DNA of 64,000 bases, taken from the NCBI GenBank assembly GCA_031315915.1, contig JALDRK010000001.1:62001-126000 (forward strand), given 5' to 3'. Positions 53,730-63,202 of this stretch are shown one piece after another (within the stretch, counting starts at the first letter, position 1; every line of letters begins with the position of its first letter). Below the pieces are notes generated by a model. That model ran no database searches. It was not told where the DNA came from and saw only the letters and a list, made by a program, of their open reading frames with translations. The position numbers and the translations under genes are program-made. The DNA is from Nitrospirales bacterium. GTDB taxonomy: Bacteria; Nitrospirota; Nitrospiria; Nitrospirales; UBA8639.

Positions 53730-54558
53730 GGCACGCCCGCCGCCGAGAATTGGCCAATGGTTTCAACGGACGTTCTCGGTGAGTTATGCGCGGGCCTGTC
53801 GCTTAGCACAGTTTATCCGTTCTTCGTGGTATCGACGGAGTCGGGCGAAGGATCAATCAGCCTTACGCCTCCGGATTCGGGACTTAGCACATACTCGTCC
53901 GCGATTGGGCTTTCTACGGATCTGGGTCCTCTTGCGTCGCGAAGGCCGGCTCGTGAATCGGAAGCAGGTCCGCCGCCTTTATCGTCTTGAAGGGCTCCAA
54001 CTCCGTATGCAGATCCGGAGATGAAAGCATATCGCGCTGCATCGGGGACCCGCACCCACGCCCATGGGACCAGCTGAGCGCTGGAGCATGGATTTCGTCC
54101 ATGATACGCTGGCGGATGGTCGCCCGATTCGGATTCTCACGGTCGTCGATAACTGGAGTCGGCAAAGTCCGGTGCTAGAGGTGGGGTTTCGGATGTCCGG
54201 TGAACTGGTGGGCCAGGCCTTAGATCGTGCCCTGAAAGGAAAACCTGGCCCACGATCAATTACCGTCGATCATGGCACCGAATTCCAATCCCGAGCCCTA
54301 GAAGATTGGGCGTACCGGCGTGAAGTCCAACTCGATTTCATTCATCCGGGTAAACCCGTGGAAAATGCCTTTATAGAATCCTTTAACGGGCGGTTGCGGG
54401 ACGAATGCGTGAACGTTCATCAGTTCCGGTCTCTTGACGAGGCCCGAACGATCATCGAAGCCTGGCGGCAGGATTATAATCACCGTCGTCCGCATAGCTC
54501 ACTCGGCCATCTGACGCCGAATGAGTTTGTGAGACAACGTCAGGAACTTACAAGGTGA
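53706..54558 (+). pseudogene. IS3-family OrfB with a frameshift and an internal TGA
   Basis: The integrase is recognisable end to end: [40 protein letters not shown] (first Asp), [20 protein letters not shown] (second Asp), and [20 protein letters not shown] (Glu). A one-base loss near 53757 breaks the frame before VSYAR (ANW-F reads ANG-F), and a TGA replaces an Arg codon after LRMQIRR near 54022. Both defects make the element inactive by itself. Confidence 0.8.
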
Positions 54559-54623
54559 CCCAAACTACGCAAAGGTACGAGAGGGCGTGGCCATTTGGCG
54601 AGAGTGCGGGACTCGCAGGGTCC

Positions 54624-54653
54624 GCACGGCTTCGAATTCCCACCCCCTCCGCC
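54624..54653 (+). other. tRNA 3'-end-like fragment (possible second attachment-site remnant)
   Basis: GGCTTCGAATTCC followed by CCCCTCCGCC resembles a decayed T-arm and acceptor end. It shares the exact 10-mer CCCCTCCGCC and the T-loop TTCGAAT, at nearly the same spacing, with the fragment at 6443-6475. The rest of 54569-54801 holds no gene. Confidence 0.4.
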
Positions 54654-54801
54654 ATAACCTTCACAGGACAACGATGAAGAATGGCGGACAAACCATCCAA
54701 AGTCTTTGGACAAATTCACAAACATGTCTTCTGGAGGCATATCACTTCGCAGATGCACCTGAAAAATTCGTTCCTAACTACATCGGATGCTAAATGCATT
54801 T

Positions 54802-57306
54802 CTACCGGCTCGGCTGTTCGGCTTTGCTGTGGATGACGAAATAATCCAGTTCAAGTTCGCCGGATTCCGAGGGCACCTCTAATGTGAACGTATGGGGACC
54901 TGCCGGAAGTACTTCAGATATACACCTCTCATCGGTCATGCCATATTCGCCTGGAATGCCTTTGTCTGGCATCTCTATCGTTGATCGGCGTCGGCCATCT
55001 ACAGAAATTTTGACCACATCACCTGTGCTTTTTGCCTTTGTATATCGCATGCGTATGCACGGATTTGATATGTCATCGGTCAGATTCACCACATAGTTCG
55101 CGGTCCCCGTTCCTCGTATTGTAAATCCATTTGAAGCGGTCTTGCGCGGCATTTTCACCAACGTACCTGATTTAAAGTCTTCCGCCTGCATGGTCAGAAG
55201 ATAGCCCTTCGGCTCCAGTACCTCGACCTTGAAATCCGGGCAGGATGTATTGTGTCGCGAATAGGTTGGCCGGTAAAAAAACCAGGAGTCGCCCGGCAAG
55301 GTGGTCCATCTCTCATGCTTCGGATCAATCGGATATGTCTGCGTCACTCCACTCAAAGAATTCGTCTTGATCCGGGCAACATCGCAGTTATCATCCGCCA
55401 CCCACATGGACCGCATCGTGACAAACGGCACGGTCAGGGTGTCATAGGTCACATCCGTCACCCGCACGGTTGTCTTACCCGGTTCGGCTTGCAGACGTAA
55501 TACGGCTGAGGATCCGTTTTTATACCTCACCTTGATCGTCATCCTTTTCGGATCGATATCCAGCCTTTGGATCGGTATGACCGGATACAAGGGGTCTTCG
55601 GCTGCCGGCCCAATGATCATCGATGCCCCGAAACAGACCCGCTTTTCCCTGCCCACCGGAGGTTGCGGGATGATCCGTGCATAACCATTGGCATAGAGGA
55701 CAAATATTTGCGGAGGATCGTGATCGTTGTCGGCCCGTTTGATGAACTGGATAAAATCGTGATCCGGCCTCCATGCCCCCCCATCGATATGAACGGCCAT
55801 CCCCGATTCAAAGGCCCATCCGGACACATCCATGACTCGAACGGCCACATCGCCGTCGTTGTACAGATCCATGCCCTGGAGATCGACAAGGTCCACAAAA
55901 CCCGACGTCACTAAACTCGCATACTGTCCCGCTCCCCCGGAGGCAATCACCTGAGGCTTGTCCCAAATTGGGGCGGTGGCTTTTGTCTTCGAGAGAAATT
56001 TTAAACTCTGATTATCCGCATCGTAATAGGCAATGTTCGGATACCCTCTGGCCGACACCCCTAATGAGGCAAACCGGCCGACATCCCCCTCTGCATCCAA
56101 AACCTTCCCTCCTGACCACTGTGACATGCCGGCTTTTTTGTATAGGTATTTTAAATCCTTATTCGTGGCATCATAATAGGCCGCATGCAGACTCCCATCT
56201 GGACTAAACGCCATCGAGGCATATTGACCGACATCTGAGGCTTCATCCAATGCCACTGGGATGGACCATCCCTGTTCGTCCAGATAGATGTATTTTAAAT
56301 TCCCATGGCTTTTATCGTAATAGGCGATATGCGGATAGCGCCCTTCATACGCTCCGTTCATCTTCTCTTTCCGGCCTTCATAATAGACAGTCATCGAAGC
56401 GTAGGTTCCCACATCTCCGACGGCATCCAACACCACCGGCGCCGACCATCCATGCCCACCATTATTGGCGACGTATTTCAAATCTTTGTTGTCCGCATCA
56501 TAATAGGCCACATGCAGCCTGCCATCCGGACCTATCGCCATTGTGGCATGCCGCCCGACATCCCCCTTCGCGTCCAGAATCATCGGTATGGCCCATCCTC
56601 CGGCCTTTTCCGGATCGCGTTTGTAGGTATATTTCAAATCCCCGTTTGTCGCATCGTAATAGACCACGTGATGCCGCCTGTCCCGGTCAATGCGTAGCGA
56701 GGCGAATTGCCCCACATCGGCGATGGCATCGACAGCCTCCGGCTCGCTCCAGTTCCCCTTTGTATCCCGGACTATGTACATCAGCCTCTTGTTCTGGGCG
56801 TCATAATATGCCATGGCCGGCGGCGCGGCTAAACCCACCCAATGCCTGTCAGTGGGCGGATAGGCCAGCGAGACGTAGTGACCGATATCGGCATTGACCG
56901 AGTCCGGTGTTTCGATCGGATACCAATAGTACCCCGGCGACTGCCAGGCAAATTTCAGCGTGCGTTGCGCGGCATCAAAGTAGGCGATTTGCGCCGTCGG
57001 CCGCATATCCCACGCCCGCTCGCAATTGGCCATGTCGGAAAGACACTGATCCGTCTGCCCGGGTTCGAGCGGATAAAAGGTTGGAAATGTTGCGGTGATT
57101 TGATAGTCGGACACATACCCGCCATAGATCGGAACATTCACGTTGTCTTCTTCCGCACATTGTGACGGAAAACTCAGATTTTTGGCATGCCGCACTGTCG
57201 TCGTCTCCGCAATAGTGAGACTGGGACTGCCTGCCAACATGACACACAGCATTCCGATTATCGCCCGATACTTTGCTTTCCATATACGCCAACCTCTAAC
57301 CATCAA
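54802..57306 (-). CDS. Secreted repeat protein (beta-propeller-like) with C-terminal carbohydrate-binding-like region
   Basis: An 834-residue exported protein with a signal peptide (about residues 1-33, ending SLTIAE). Residues about 100-470 contain about seven tandem repeats of about 50-58 residues with the pattern D-V-G-x-Y-A-S-M...H-x-A-Y-Y-D-A-x-N-K-D-L-K-Y, which should close as a beta-propeller. A middle region with VRVMDVSGWAFESGMAVHI follows, then a C-terminal domain (about 715-825) with FTIRGTGTANYVVNL and HTFTLEVPSESGELELDYFV, like a CBM6-type sugar-binding sandwich. No catalytic motif is recognised. It lies downstream of the glycosidase operon after a 216-base gap; binding polysaccharide at the cell surface is a guess. 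Confidence 0.65.
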   Translation of the reverse strand: MMVRGWRIWKAKYRAIIGMLCVMLAGSPSLTIAETTTVRHAKNLSFPSQCAEEDNVNVPIYGGYVSDYQITATFPTFYPLEPGQTDQCLSDMANCERAWDMRPTAQIAYFDAAQRTLKFAWQSPGYYWYPIETPDSVNADIGHYVSLAYPPTDRHWVGLAAPPAMAYYDAQNKRLMYIVRDTKGNWSEPEAVDAIADVGQFASLRIDRDRRHHVVYYDATNGDLKYTYKRDPEKAGGWAIPMILDAKGDVGRHATMAIGPDGRLHVAYYDADNKDLKYVANNGGHGWSAPVVLDAVGDVGTYASMTVYYEGRKEKMNGAYEGRYPHIAYYDKSHGNLKYIYLDEQGWSIPVALDEASDVGQYASMAFSPDGSLHAAYYDATNKDLKYLYKKAGMSQWSGGKVLDAEGDVGRFASLGVSARGYPNIAYYDADNQSLKFLSKTKATAPIWDKPQVIASGGAGQYASLVTSGFVDLVDLQGMDLYNDGDVAVRVMDVSGWAFESGMAVHIDGGAWRPDHDFIQFIKRADNDHDPPQIFVLYANGYARIIPQPPVGREKRVCFGASMIIGPAAEDPLYPVIPIQRLDIDPKRMTIKVRYKNGSSAVLRLQAEPGKTTVRVTDVTYDTLTVPFVTMRSMWVADDNCDVARIKTNSLSGVTQTYPIDPKHERWTTLPGDSWFFYRPTYSRHNTSCPDFKVEVLEPKGYLLTMQAEDFKSGTLVKMPRKTASNGFTIRGTGTANYVVNLTDDISNPCIRMRYTKAKSTGDVVKISVDGRRRSTIEMPDKGIPGEYGMTDERCISEVLPAGPHTFTLEVPSESGELELDYFVIHSKAEQPSR

Positions 57307-57522
57307 TTCATCTCCTCACATGTCATCATCTTGTGACTTTGCCCGAAGTTCGACTGGCTTGTACGATGAATACCCAATCGAGAGACCACCGCGACGCTCA
57401 TTTTCCTTCTGCTACCGACAATTAACGGTCATGTCTTCCCACCTCAAGGGGTTCGGTTTTGATAAGCGTCGCGTGGCATGAACACGACATCAAGACCTTG
57501 AAAAGGAGACAAGCCTCGTCTT

Positions 57523-60500
57523 TTACCATCTGGCAACCAATTTGAAGCTTGGGGCCGACAACCAGATACCATTATTATCGACATGGTAGTTCTTCTCACC
57601 CTCAACAGTTACCTGAGCAGGCTTTCCCTTTATGTGGATTGGCCAGCGAACATAAATTTTTCCGGCAGTGCCTTTGGGCATCTCCACATCCAGACTCAGC
57701 CTTTGGTCGCCGTCCTCCCAGTTCGCCTGCATCGTCAGAGTCCCGAAATGTGTGGGGTAATCCGTCAGAGCGATGCCATCCTCCACAAGCCATTCGCGTG
57801 GAGTCCCAAACAGCAGGTTCAGGATTTTCTTTTCGTCCTCTTCCATCAGGATGAGCCCCCGGACCGCATTGACATAATCCGACCCGACCCACGTATGTGG
57901 CATATCCCCGATATAGGCCCCTTTGCGACTGTCGGAATGGACGACCTCGGCAAATTGATTCCAGGTCGCAGGGCGCCTACCCCGGAATAGGATTTCATGA
58001 AGTTCGAATGCTTCCAGACGAAAACCCAGGGTGGTCAAAGCTAGAATATTGCGCAATTCGTAAGGGGCATACGCATAGGGTTCGGTCCAGGCATCACGGT
58101 CCTTCACCATCCGGTAATAGTCCCGAAAAGTCCGGTCCAGGATATCTGCCGGCAGGACATGTCTGGCTTCAGTGGGAAACAGGGCGATGGCAATAGAAGT
58201 CGGATCAGGCGTGCCCCGATCGGCATCCACCGGGATATAATCGAGCGACTTCCAGGCAATGGTTTTTTCAATCGATTCTTTGACGCTGTTGCTGAAATTT
58301 TTCCCTTCGGTCTTCGCCCAGCCGGCCAAATATTCACGGCCCAGAATCTCCGCCATCTCACTCCCGTCCGCCCAGCCGCGAATGGCCCAGAAATCGTCCC
58401 AATAGCTGTGGACCGGCTTAATAAAACCTTCATGACTGATGGATGGCGGCAGGATGCCTTTCAGACGCTCGCCGGCTTCAATTTTTCCGTAATATTCAGG
58501 ATCGAGGGTGCGCTCCCGTAAAGTGACAAGGTAGGTCATCGCCCGGCGAACGGCATCAAAATGCTTTTCCAGAAATTCTCTGTCGCCGGTAAAGCGATAG
58601 TATTCCATAATTGCATAAATGAATTGGCCCTGGCTGTCCCATTCGATATTTCTGCCCCAACCGTCATACACCGTACCGCTTGTGTCTAAAATAGGAGGCA
58701 CGAGACCATCCGGCTCAACGCGTTCGGCATACCAGTCCAGGTATTCTTTGGCCTCCTCGAAAAACCCAAGCCGCATCATGGTCGAGGCAATCATCGCGCC
58801 ATCCCGCATCCAGGTCCGATTGTAGCTGCGCGCACCCGGCTGAAGGACTACGCCATCCTGGGTGAGCAAAATGTAGGCTAACTGCGACTTCACGGTATCG
58901 ACGACCGCCTGGTCGGCCAACTCAAATCCCACGCGGTTCAGCTCGCCGGTCCAGAAGGTCACATACTCCTGCCGCAATTCCCCGAAGGCCTCAGCCGTTT
59001 TCAGATTTTCCAGGGTTTCATGTAGGGGCGCAGCAAACACGACCTCCTTAAATTCACCGGGATTCAAATCAAACGCAAAGATCCAGGCAGCCGAGAGCAG
59101 ACCCATCCCGGTCTCGTCCTGAACAGATCTGTTCTCATCCTTGTCGTCAACCTTCGCTGTCGGGACGGCTTTACCGCGCAGAAGGTTGGCAATATCCCCA
59201 TGAGCATATTGCGTGACAAGAAAACGGTCGGCAGGCGATAGGGAGACATAACTGTTCTTGTCGTTGATCATCACTTGCTTCCCGGTTTCATGCACGTACC
59301 TGATCGAACGAATAGGCGACAGTCCTCCATATTGCCATTTAGGGTTGATCTGGGCAGGCCTGATCGTGACAATGATTTCTCCCTTTCGCACCGTATCGGA
59401 ATGATTGGTCAGCCTATGCCGTATATAGGTAATGCTGCCATCGACAGAACCGCTGGTAATAGCCTCTGACCTGAAATACAGGTCATTCTCCGTCTCCCAT
59501 AGCACTACGGGAACCGGCAAATACCCCTCATCCAACTCCTGGCGTAGATTCACGGCTGTGGCCGCCGAATACAGATGCTCACCCTCCTTCACATAGGCCA
59601 TCAGGGATGGAGCGTCACGACCGAATTCCAGATTGCCATATTCATCGAACAGGCTTTCTTCGCTATCTTTCGGCAAACCGACGAGGGTCCAGTACGTCTG
59701 GTGTCCTAGGAGGTGTAGCGGATAATCCCCGAAAGGTGCTTTTCGCGCATCAAACTGATACCGCACAAATGGGGTGAACGCTTCAGTTGGGCCACGCAAC
59801 GAAATTTCGCCAATCCCAAAACCGCCCCCGGCTTTCACAGGGTTGGCCAGCACCAGCCTGATATAGCGGACCTCGGCTGCTTCATGAGAAAGAAAATCGG
59901 TTTGACCCTGTGCTTCGGAGACGGAGATGTGGGCAATCGGCTTCCATTCCTTTCCATCCGTCGAAATAGCCATATCCACGGAACTCGCATACAGTTGGTC
60001 CCAGTCAATACGCAATCCGGAAATCGTCCTCGGCCTGCGAAGGTCCAACAGCAATTCCGCCCGGTCAACAGGCTCGCTTTTCCAGACGGTCTCCCGTCGA
60101 CCATCCATTAGAGTCGAGACATTCTCCCCGCCACCGGCGACCGCTGTAATCTCCACAAGCTCTTCCGTCCCCTTGACGTCCAGTTCCCAGAGAGAATGCC
60201 CCCAGCCGGTGGCTCTTGCCTTTGTGTCCAGCCGGACATATTGTCCGGAGACGGGCCGGATATAAATATCGTCCATCTTCCCGTCACTGTCATCGTTTTC
60301 ATACACCGTGGTCCATTCCCTGCCATCGGTAGAAACCAGCAGACGGTATTTGCTGGCATACGCGTGTTCCCAGTTCAGGGTAAAGCCGGCGATCTCAACC
60401 ACCCTGCCAAGATCAATGTAAACCCATTCCTGCTCCTTCGGCTGACTGGACCAGCGAGTCCCAGTATCACTATCGGCCAGATAACCCGGTTGGAATTCGT

Positions 60501-60642
60501 CGCTCTGTACCGAAGACGCGGATACCTTCCATTCGATTTTTGGCGGGATATTGGATGCCGACAGTACCGGTGTCATGAGCCATCCGTTCAGTACCAGGAC
60601 ACTTAAATACGGCATCACGCTTCTTTTGAAAATTGTCATCAA
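57523..60642 (-). CDS. Secreted (alpha/alpha)6-type glycoside hydrolase with two F5/8 C-type domains
   Basis: A 1039-residue exported enzyme. A signal peptide (1-29, ending TPVLSA) is followed by two discoidin-like (F5/8C, CBM32) domains at about 35-155 (GYLADSDTGTRWSSQPKEQE) and 160-285. From about 300 there is a supersandwich-like region and then an (alpha/alpha)6 barrel with YNRTWMRDGAMIASTMM, SQGQFIYAIMEYYRFTGD and GDMPHTWVGSDYVNAVRG, as in GH15/GH63/GH65-like enzymes. The exact family and catalytic acids I cannot fix. Its start overlaps the ABC ATPase stop by 4 bases (ATGA), so they are coupled. The likely job is release of sugars from external glucans or similar polymers. Confidence 0.75.
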   Translation of the reverse strand: MMTIFKRSVMPYLSVLVLNGWLMTPVLSASNIPPKIEWKVSASSVQSDEFQPGYLADSDTGTRWSSQPKEQEWVYIDLGRVVEIAGFTLNWEHAYASKYRLLVSTDGREWTTVYENDDSDGKMDDIYIRPVSGQYVRLDTKARATGWGHSLWELDVKGTEELVEITAVAGGGENVSTLMDGRRETVWKSEPVDRAELLLDLRRPRTISGLRIDWDQLYASSVDMAISTDGKEWKPIAHISVSEAQGQTDFLSHEAAEVRYIRLVLANPVKAGGGFGIGEISLRGPTEAFTPFVRYQFDARKAPFGDYPLHLLGHQTYWTLVGLPKDSEESLFDEYGNLEFGRDAPSLMAYVKEGEHLYSAATAVNLRQELDEGYLPVPVVLWETENDLYFRSEAITSGSVDGSITYIRHRLTNHSDTVRKGEIIVTIRPAQINPKWQYGGLSPIRSIRYVHETGKQVMINDKNSYVSLSPADRFLVTQYAHGDIANLLRGKAVPTAKVDDKDENRSVQDETGMGLLSAAWIFAFDLNPGEFKEVVFAAPLHETLENLKTAEAFGELRQEYVTFWTGELNRVGFELADQAVVDTVKSQLAYILLTQDGVVLQPGARSYNRTWMRDGAMIASTMMRLGFFEEAKEYLDWYAERVEPDGLVPPILDTSGTVYDGWGRNIEWDSQGQFIYAIMEYYRFTGDREFLEKHFDAVRRAMTYLVTLRERTLDPEYYGKIEAGERLKGILPPSISHEGFIKPVHSYWDDFWAIRGWADGSEMAEILGREYLAGWAKTEGKNFSNSVKESIEKTIAWKSLDYIPVDADRGTPDPTSIAIALFPTEARHVLPADILDRTFRDYYRMVKDRDAWTEPYAYAPYELRNILALTTLGFRLEAFELHEILFRGRRPATWNQFAEVVHSDSRKGAYIGDMPHTWVGSDYVNAVRGLILMEEDEKKILNLLFGTPREWLVEDGIALTDYPTHFGTLTMQANWEDGDQRLSLDVEMPKGTAGKIYVRWPIHIKGKPAQVTVEGEKNYHVDNNGIWLSAPSFKLVARW

Positions 60643-61763
60643 GAATCTCCCTGCTTGGCCATCTTATTTTTGGTAGGTGTTTGCCGAAGCCCCTTGCCGT
60701 CTTCCCCGAACAGATGGCAGGCGTCCACCGGAAAAACAACAGTCAGACGGTCTCCCTTCATGCCACGGAAATCGCCCGGAGCACGAATGATGAGTGATGC
60801 ATCGGCACCCGATATTTCCAAATACACATAGGAATGGCTACCCAACGGCTCCACAAGGGTAACCGTAGTCTCAACAAAATTATGATCACCCCTCGTTGCC
60901 ACGTGCTCCGGACGAATGCCAAGCGTGACAGGAGAGCCCGGAGACAACCTCTCGGAACCGGCATTCACCTGAATCGTCGCTCCATTTGCAAGCCGGACAA
61001 CAGTCTTAGTTGAGCCGCTTTCGAGCACCGATCCGGCCAGAAAGTTCATCGACGGCGATCCGATAAACCCGGCCACAAAGCGGTTTGCAGGATAATGATA
61101 CAGGTCATGCGGCGAACCGATTTGTTCAACACAACCTTCTCTGAGCACCACGATACGATCTGCCAAAGTCATGGCCTCGACCTGATCGTGCGTGACATAG
61201 ATCATGGTCGTCTCCAGCGTTTCGTGCAATCGCGAAAATTCATGACGCATCCTCACACGCAGAGAGGCATCCAGGTTTGACAGCGGTTCATCAAACAGGA
61301 ATAGGCTCGGACGCCTGACCGTCGCCCGGCCAATGGCTGCGCGCTGACGTTCTCCACCGGAAAGCTCTTTCGGTTTCCGATCAAGCAACGCAGTCAGGCC
61401 GAGCGTCTGGGCTGTCGCTCGCACCGCCCGGTCAATTTCTTCCGCAGAGGCTCCGGCAATTTTCATCCCAAAACTCATATTTTCATAGACGGTCATATGC
61501 GGATACAGCGCATAGGACTGGAACACCATCGCAATTCCCCGTTTCGAAGGCGGAAACCCGGTCACATCTTGTTCACCGATTCTGACCGTTCCTTCATCTA
61601 TCTCCTCCAGGCCGGCAATCGTCCGCAACAGTGTTGATTTGCCGCACCCGGACGGACCGACAATCACGGCAAATTCGCCATCTGCGACATCAAGATCAAT
61701 GCCCGACAACACGGCCGTTTTGCCAAAACGCTTGCGAATATTTCTCAGGCTGAGACTAGCCAT
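60639..61763 (-). CDS. Sugar ABC transporter ATP-binding protein (MalK/MsmK/UgpC type)
   Basis: A 374-residue ATPase energising a CUT1-type sugar importer on the inner membrane. Walker A is GPSGCGKST (36-44), the Q-loop lies in VFQSYALYPHM, the signature is LSGGERQR (134-141), Walker B is LFLFDEPLSNLD, and the switch His is in YVTHDQVEA. The last 130 residues form the MalK-type regulatory (TOBE) domain (GIRPEHVATRG). The start at 61763 is chosen because the ATPase fold begins there; an upstream in-frame ATG at 61928 would run through the GH1 gene. It overlaps that gene by 8 bases. Permeases and binding protein are not in the window. Confidence 0.92.
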   Translation of the reverse strand: MASLSLRNIRKRFGKTAVLSGIDLDVADGEFAVIVGPSGCGKSTLLRTIAGLEEIDEGTVRIGEQDVTGFPPSKRGIAMVFQSYALYPHMTVYENMSFGMKIAGASAEEIDRAVRATAQTLGLTALLDRKPKELSGGERQRAAIGRATVRRPSLFLFDEPLSNLDASLRVRMRHEFSRLHETLETTMIYVTHDQVEAMTLADRIVVLREGCVEQIGSPHDLYHYPANRFVAGFIGSPSMNFLAGSVLESGSTKTVVRLANGATIQVNAGSERLSPGSPVTLGIRPEHVATRGDHNFVETTVTLVEPLGSHSYVYLEISGADASLIIRAPGDFRGMKGDRLTVVFPVDACHLFGEDGKGLRQTPTKNKMAKQGDS

Positions 61764-63144
61764 GACGCGTATGGAGCGAAAGAGGCAGGAAGGGTTCGTC
61801 CAGAACCGCACCATTGGATTCGATAATTTTTGAATAATACCGGGCAGTATCCTTCGGAGTCCGTTCAAGAGTCTCAAAATCCACATGAACGATGCCAAAT
61901 CGCTTTGCGTACCCAAGAGACCATTCATAGTTATCCATCAAAGACCAGGCCATATAGCCACGCACATCCACCCCCTTCTCAATCGCGGTCCGGACCGCAC
62001 AAAGATGCTGATTCAGATAATGCATGCGTACCGGATCAACGACCCGACCATGTATGGCTTTCGGCGGATCGAAAAATGCCGAGCCGTTTTCGGTGATATA
62101 TAGCGGTATTTCCCCATAACGACTCTTGAACCACAACAGCGTGTCGGAAAGCCCGTCCGGATAGACTTCCCAGCCCATTTCCGTATAAGTCTTGTGGGGC
62201 TGGCAAACCGTCCCGGCCCTGACAGGCAAGGCATCCGGCTTATCGCAGGTCACAGCCCGAGTGTAATAATTCAATCCGACAAAATCGATCTTCTGGCAAA
62301 TCAGATCGAAATCCTTGACGGGCCATTCCGGCCAGGCGTCACCGAATATCTCCTTCATTTCCTCCGGATAGGCTCCCAGGAGAGCGGGATCGAGAAACTG
62401 TCTATTCATGTATGCATCCGCGCGGTTCGTGGCCGCCAGATCTTGCGGATCATCCGAGGCCGGATATTTCGGCTCGATATTCACCACAAGGCCGATTTCA
62501 TGTGCCCCGACTGCCCGATACACCTGCACGGCCGCCCCATGCGCGAGCATCAGATGATGTGCGGCAACCGGCGTCTCATAATGGCAGGCATGTCCCGGTG
62601 CCAGCACCCCATGCAGATAGCCGCCGTCCGTGACCACCCAGGGTTCGTTGAGTGTGATCCATTTTCTAACCCGGCCATCCAGCCGCCGGTACATGGCTTC
62701 CCCATAGTCGGCAAACCAATATGCAATGTCCGGATTCAGCCATCCACCCAGATTGTCCAACGCTTCCGGCAAATCCCAGTGATATAGGGTCAACAGCGGT
62801 TCAATCCCCGCTTCCAGCAGGCCGTCCACAAGTTTGTCGTAGAAATCCAGACCTTTCTGATTCAGACGTCCTTTGCCTTCAGGAAAAATTCTCGCCCATG
62901 CCACCGAAAATCGATAGGCCTGCAACCCTAACTCCTTCATGAGCGCGATATCCTCTCGCCAGCGATGGTAATGATCGCAGGCAACGTCGCCGGTATCGCC
63001 ATTCAGGATATTGCCCGGCGTGTGGGAAAAACGCTGCCAAATGCTCGGGCCCGCCCCATCGGCCAGGGGCGCTCCCTCAATCTGATAGGCCGAGGTGGCC
63101 GCACCCCAGAGAAACCCCTCAGGAAAGGTCGCTTTCTTTTTCAT
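61756..63144 (-). CDS. GH1 beta-glucosidase
   Basis: A 462-residue glycoside hydrolase family 1 enzyme that removes beta-linked glucose (or galactose) from oligosaccharides with retention. Both catalytic glutamates are visible: acid/base Glu167 in WITLNEPWV and nucleophile Glu352 in YITENGSAF. The N-terminal FLWGAATSAYQIEG and the DVACDHYHRW block are classic GH1 signatures. No signal peptide, so it is cytoplasmic and would cleave sugars brought in by the ABC transporter encoded next. The GH1 stop overlaps the ATPase start by 8 bases. Confidence 0.93.
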   Translation of the reverse strand: MKKKATFPEGFLWGAATSAYQIEGAPLADGAGPSIWQRFSHTPGNILNGDTGDVACDHYHRWREDIALMKELGLQAYRFSVAWARIFPEGKGRLNQKGLDFYDKLVDGLLEAGIEPLLTLYHWDLPEALDNLGGWLNPDIAYWFADYGEAMYRRLDGRVRKWITLNEPWVVTDGGYLHGVLAPGHACHYETPVAAHHLMLAHGAAVQVYRAVGAHEIGLVVNIEPKYPASDDPQDLAATNRADAYMNRQFLDPALLGAYPEEMKEIFGDAWPEWPVKDFDLICQKIDFVGLNYYTRAVTCDKPDALPVRAGTVCQPHKTYTEMGWEVYPDGLSDTLLWFKSRYGEIPLYITENGSAFFDPPKAIHGRVVDPVRMHYLNQHLCAVRTAIEKGVDVRGYMAWSLMDNYEWSLGYAKRFGIVHVDFETLERTPKDTARYYSKIIESNGAVLDEPFLPLSLHTRHG

Positions 63145-63202
63145 ATATTCTCGTCCTCATTTTTATAACGCCTGCCGATGATCCGGTCCGTACCAGCCGG
63201 TT

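Larger units (their letters stand above)
53316..54568 (+). mobile_element. IS3-family insertion sequence, second copy type (ends approximate)
   Basis: A different IS3-type element from the one at 20.7 kb, on the plus strand, with orfA and a broken orfB. GTAGTGCACCCC at the left and GGTGACCCAAACTAC at the right may be diverged terminal repeats. It separates the G+C-rich locus from the right-hand tRNA fragment. Confidence 0.65.
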
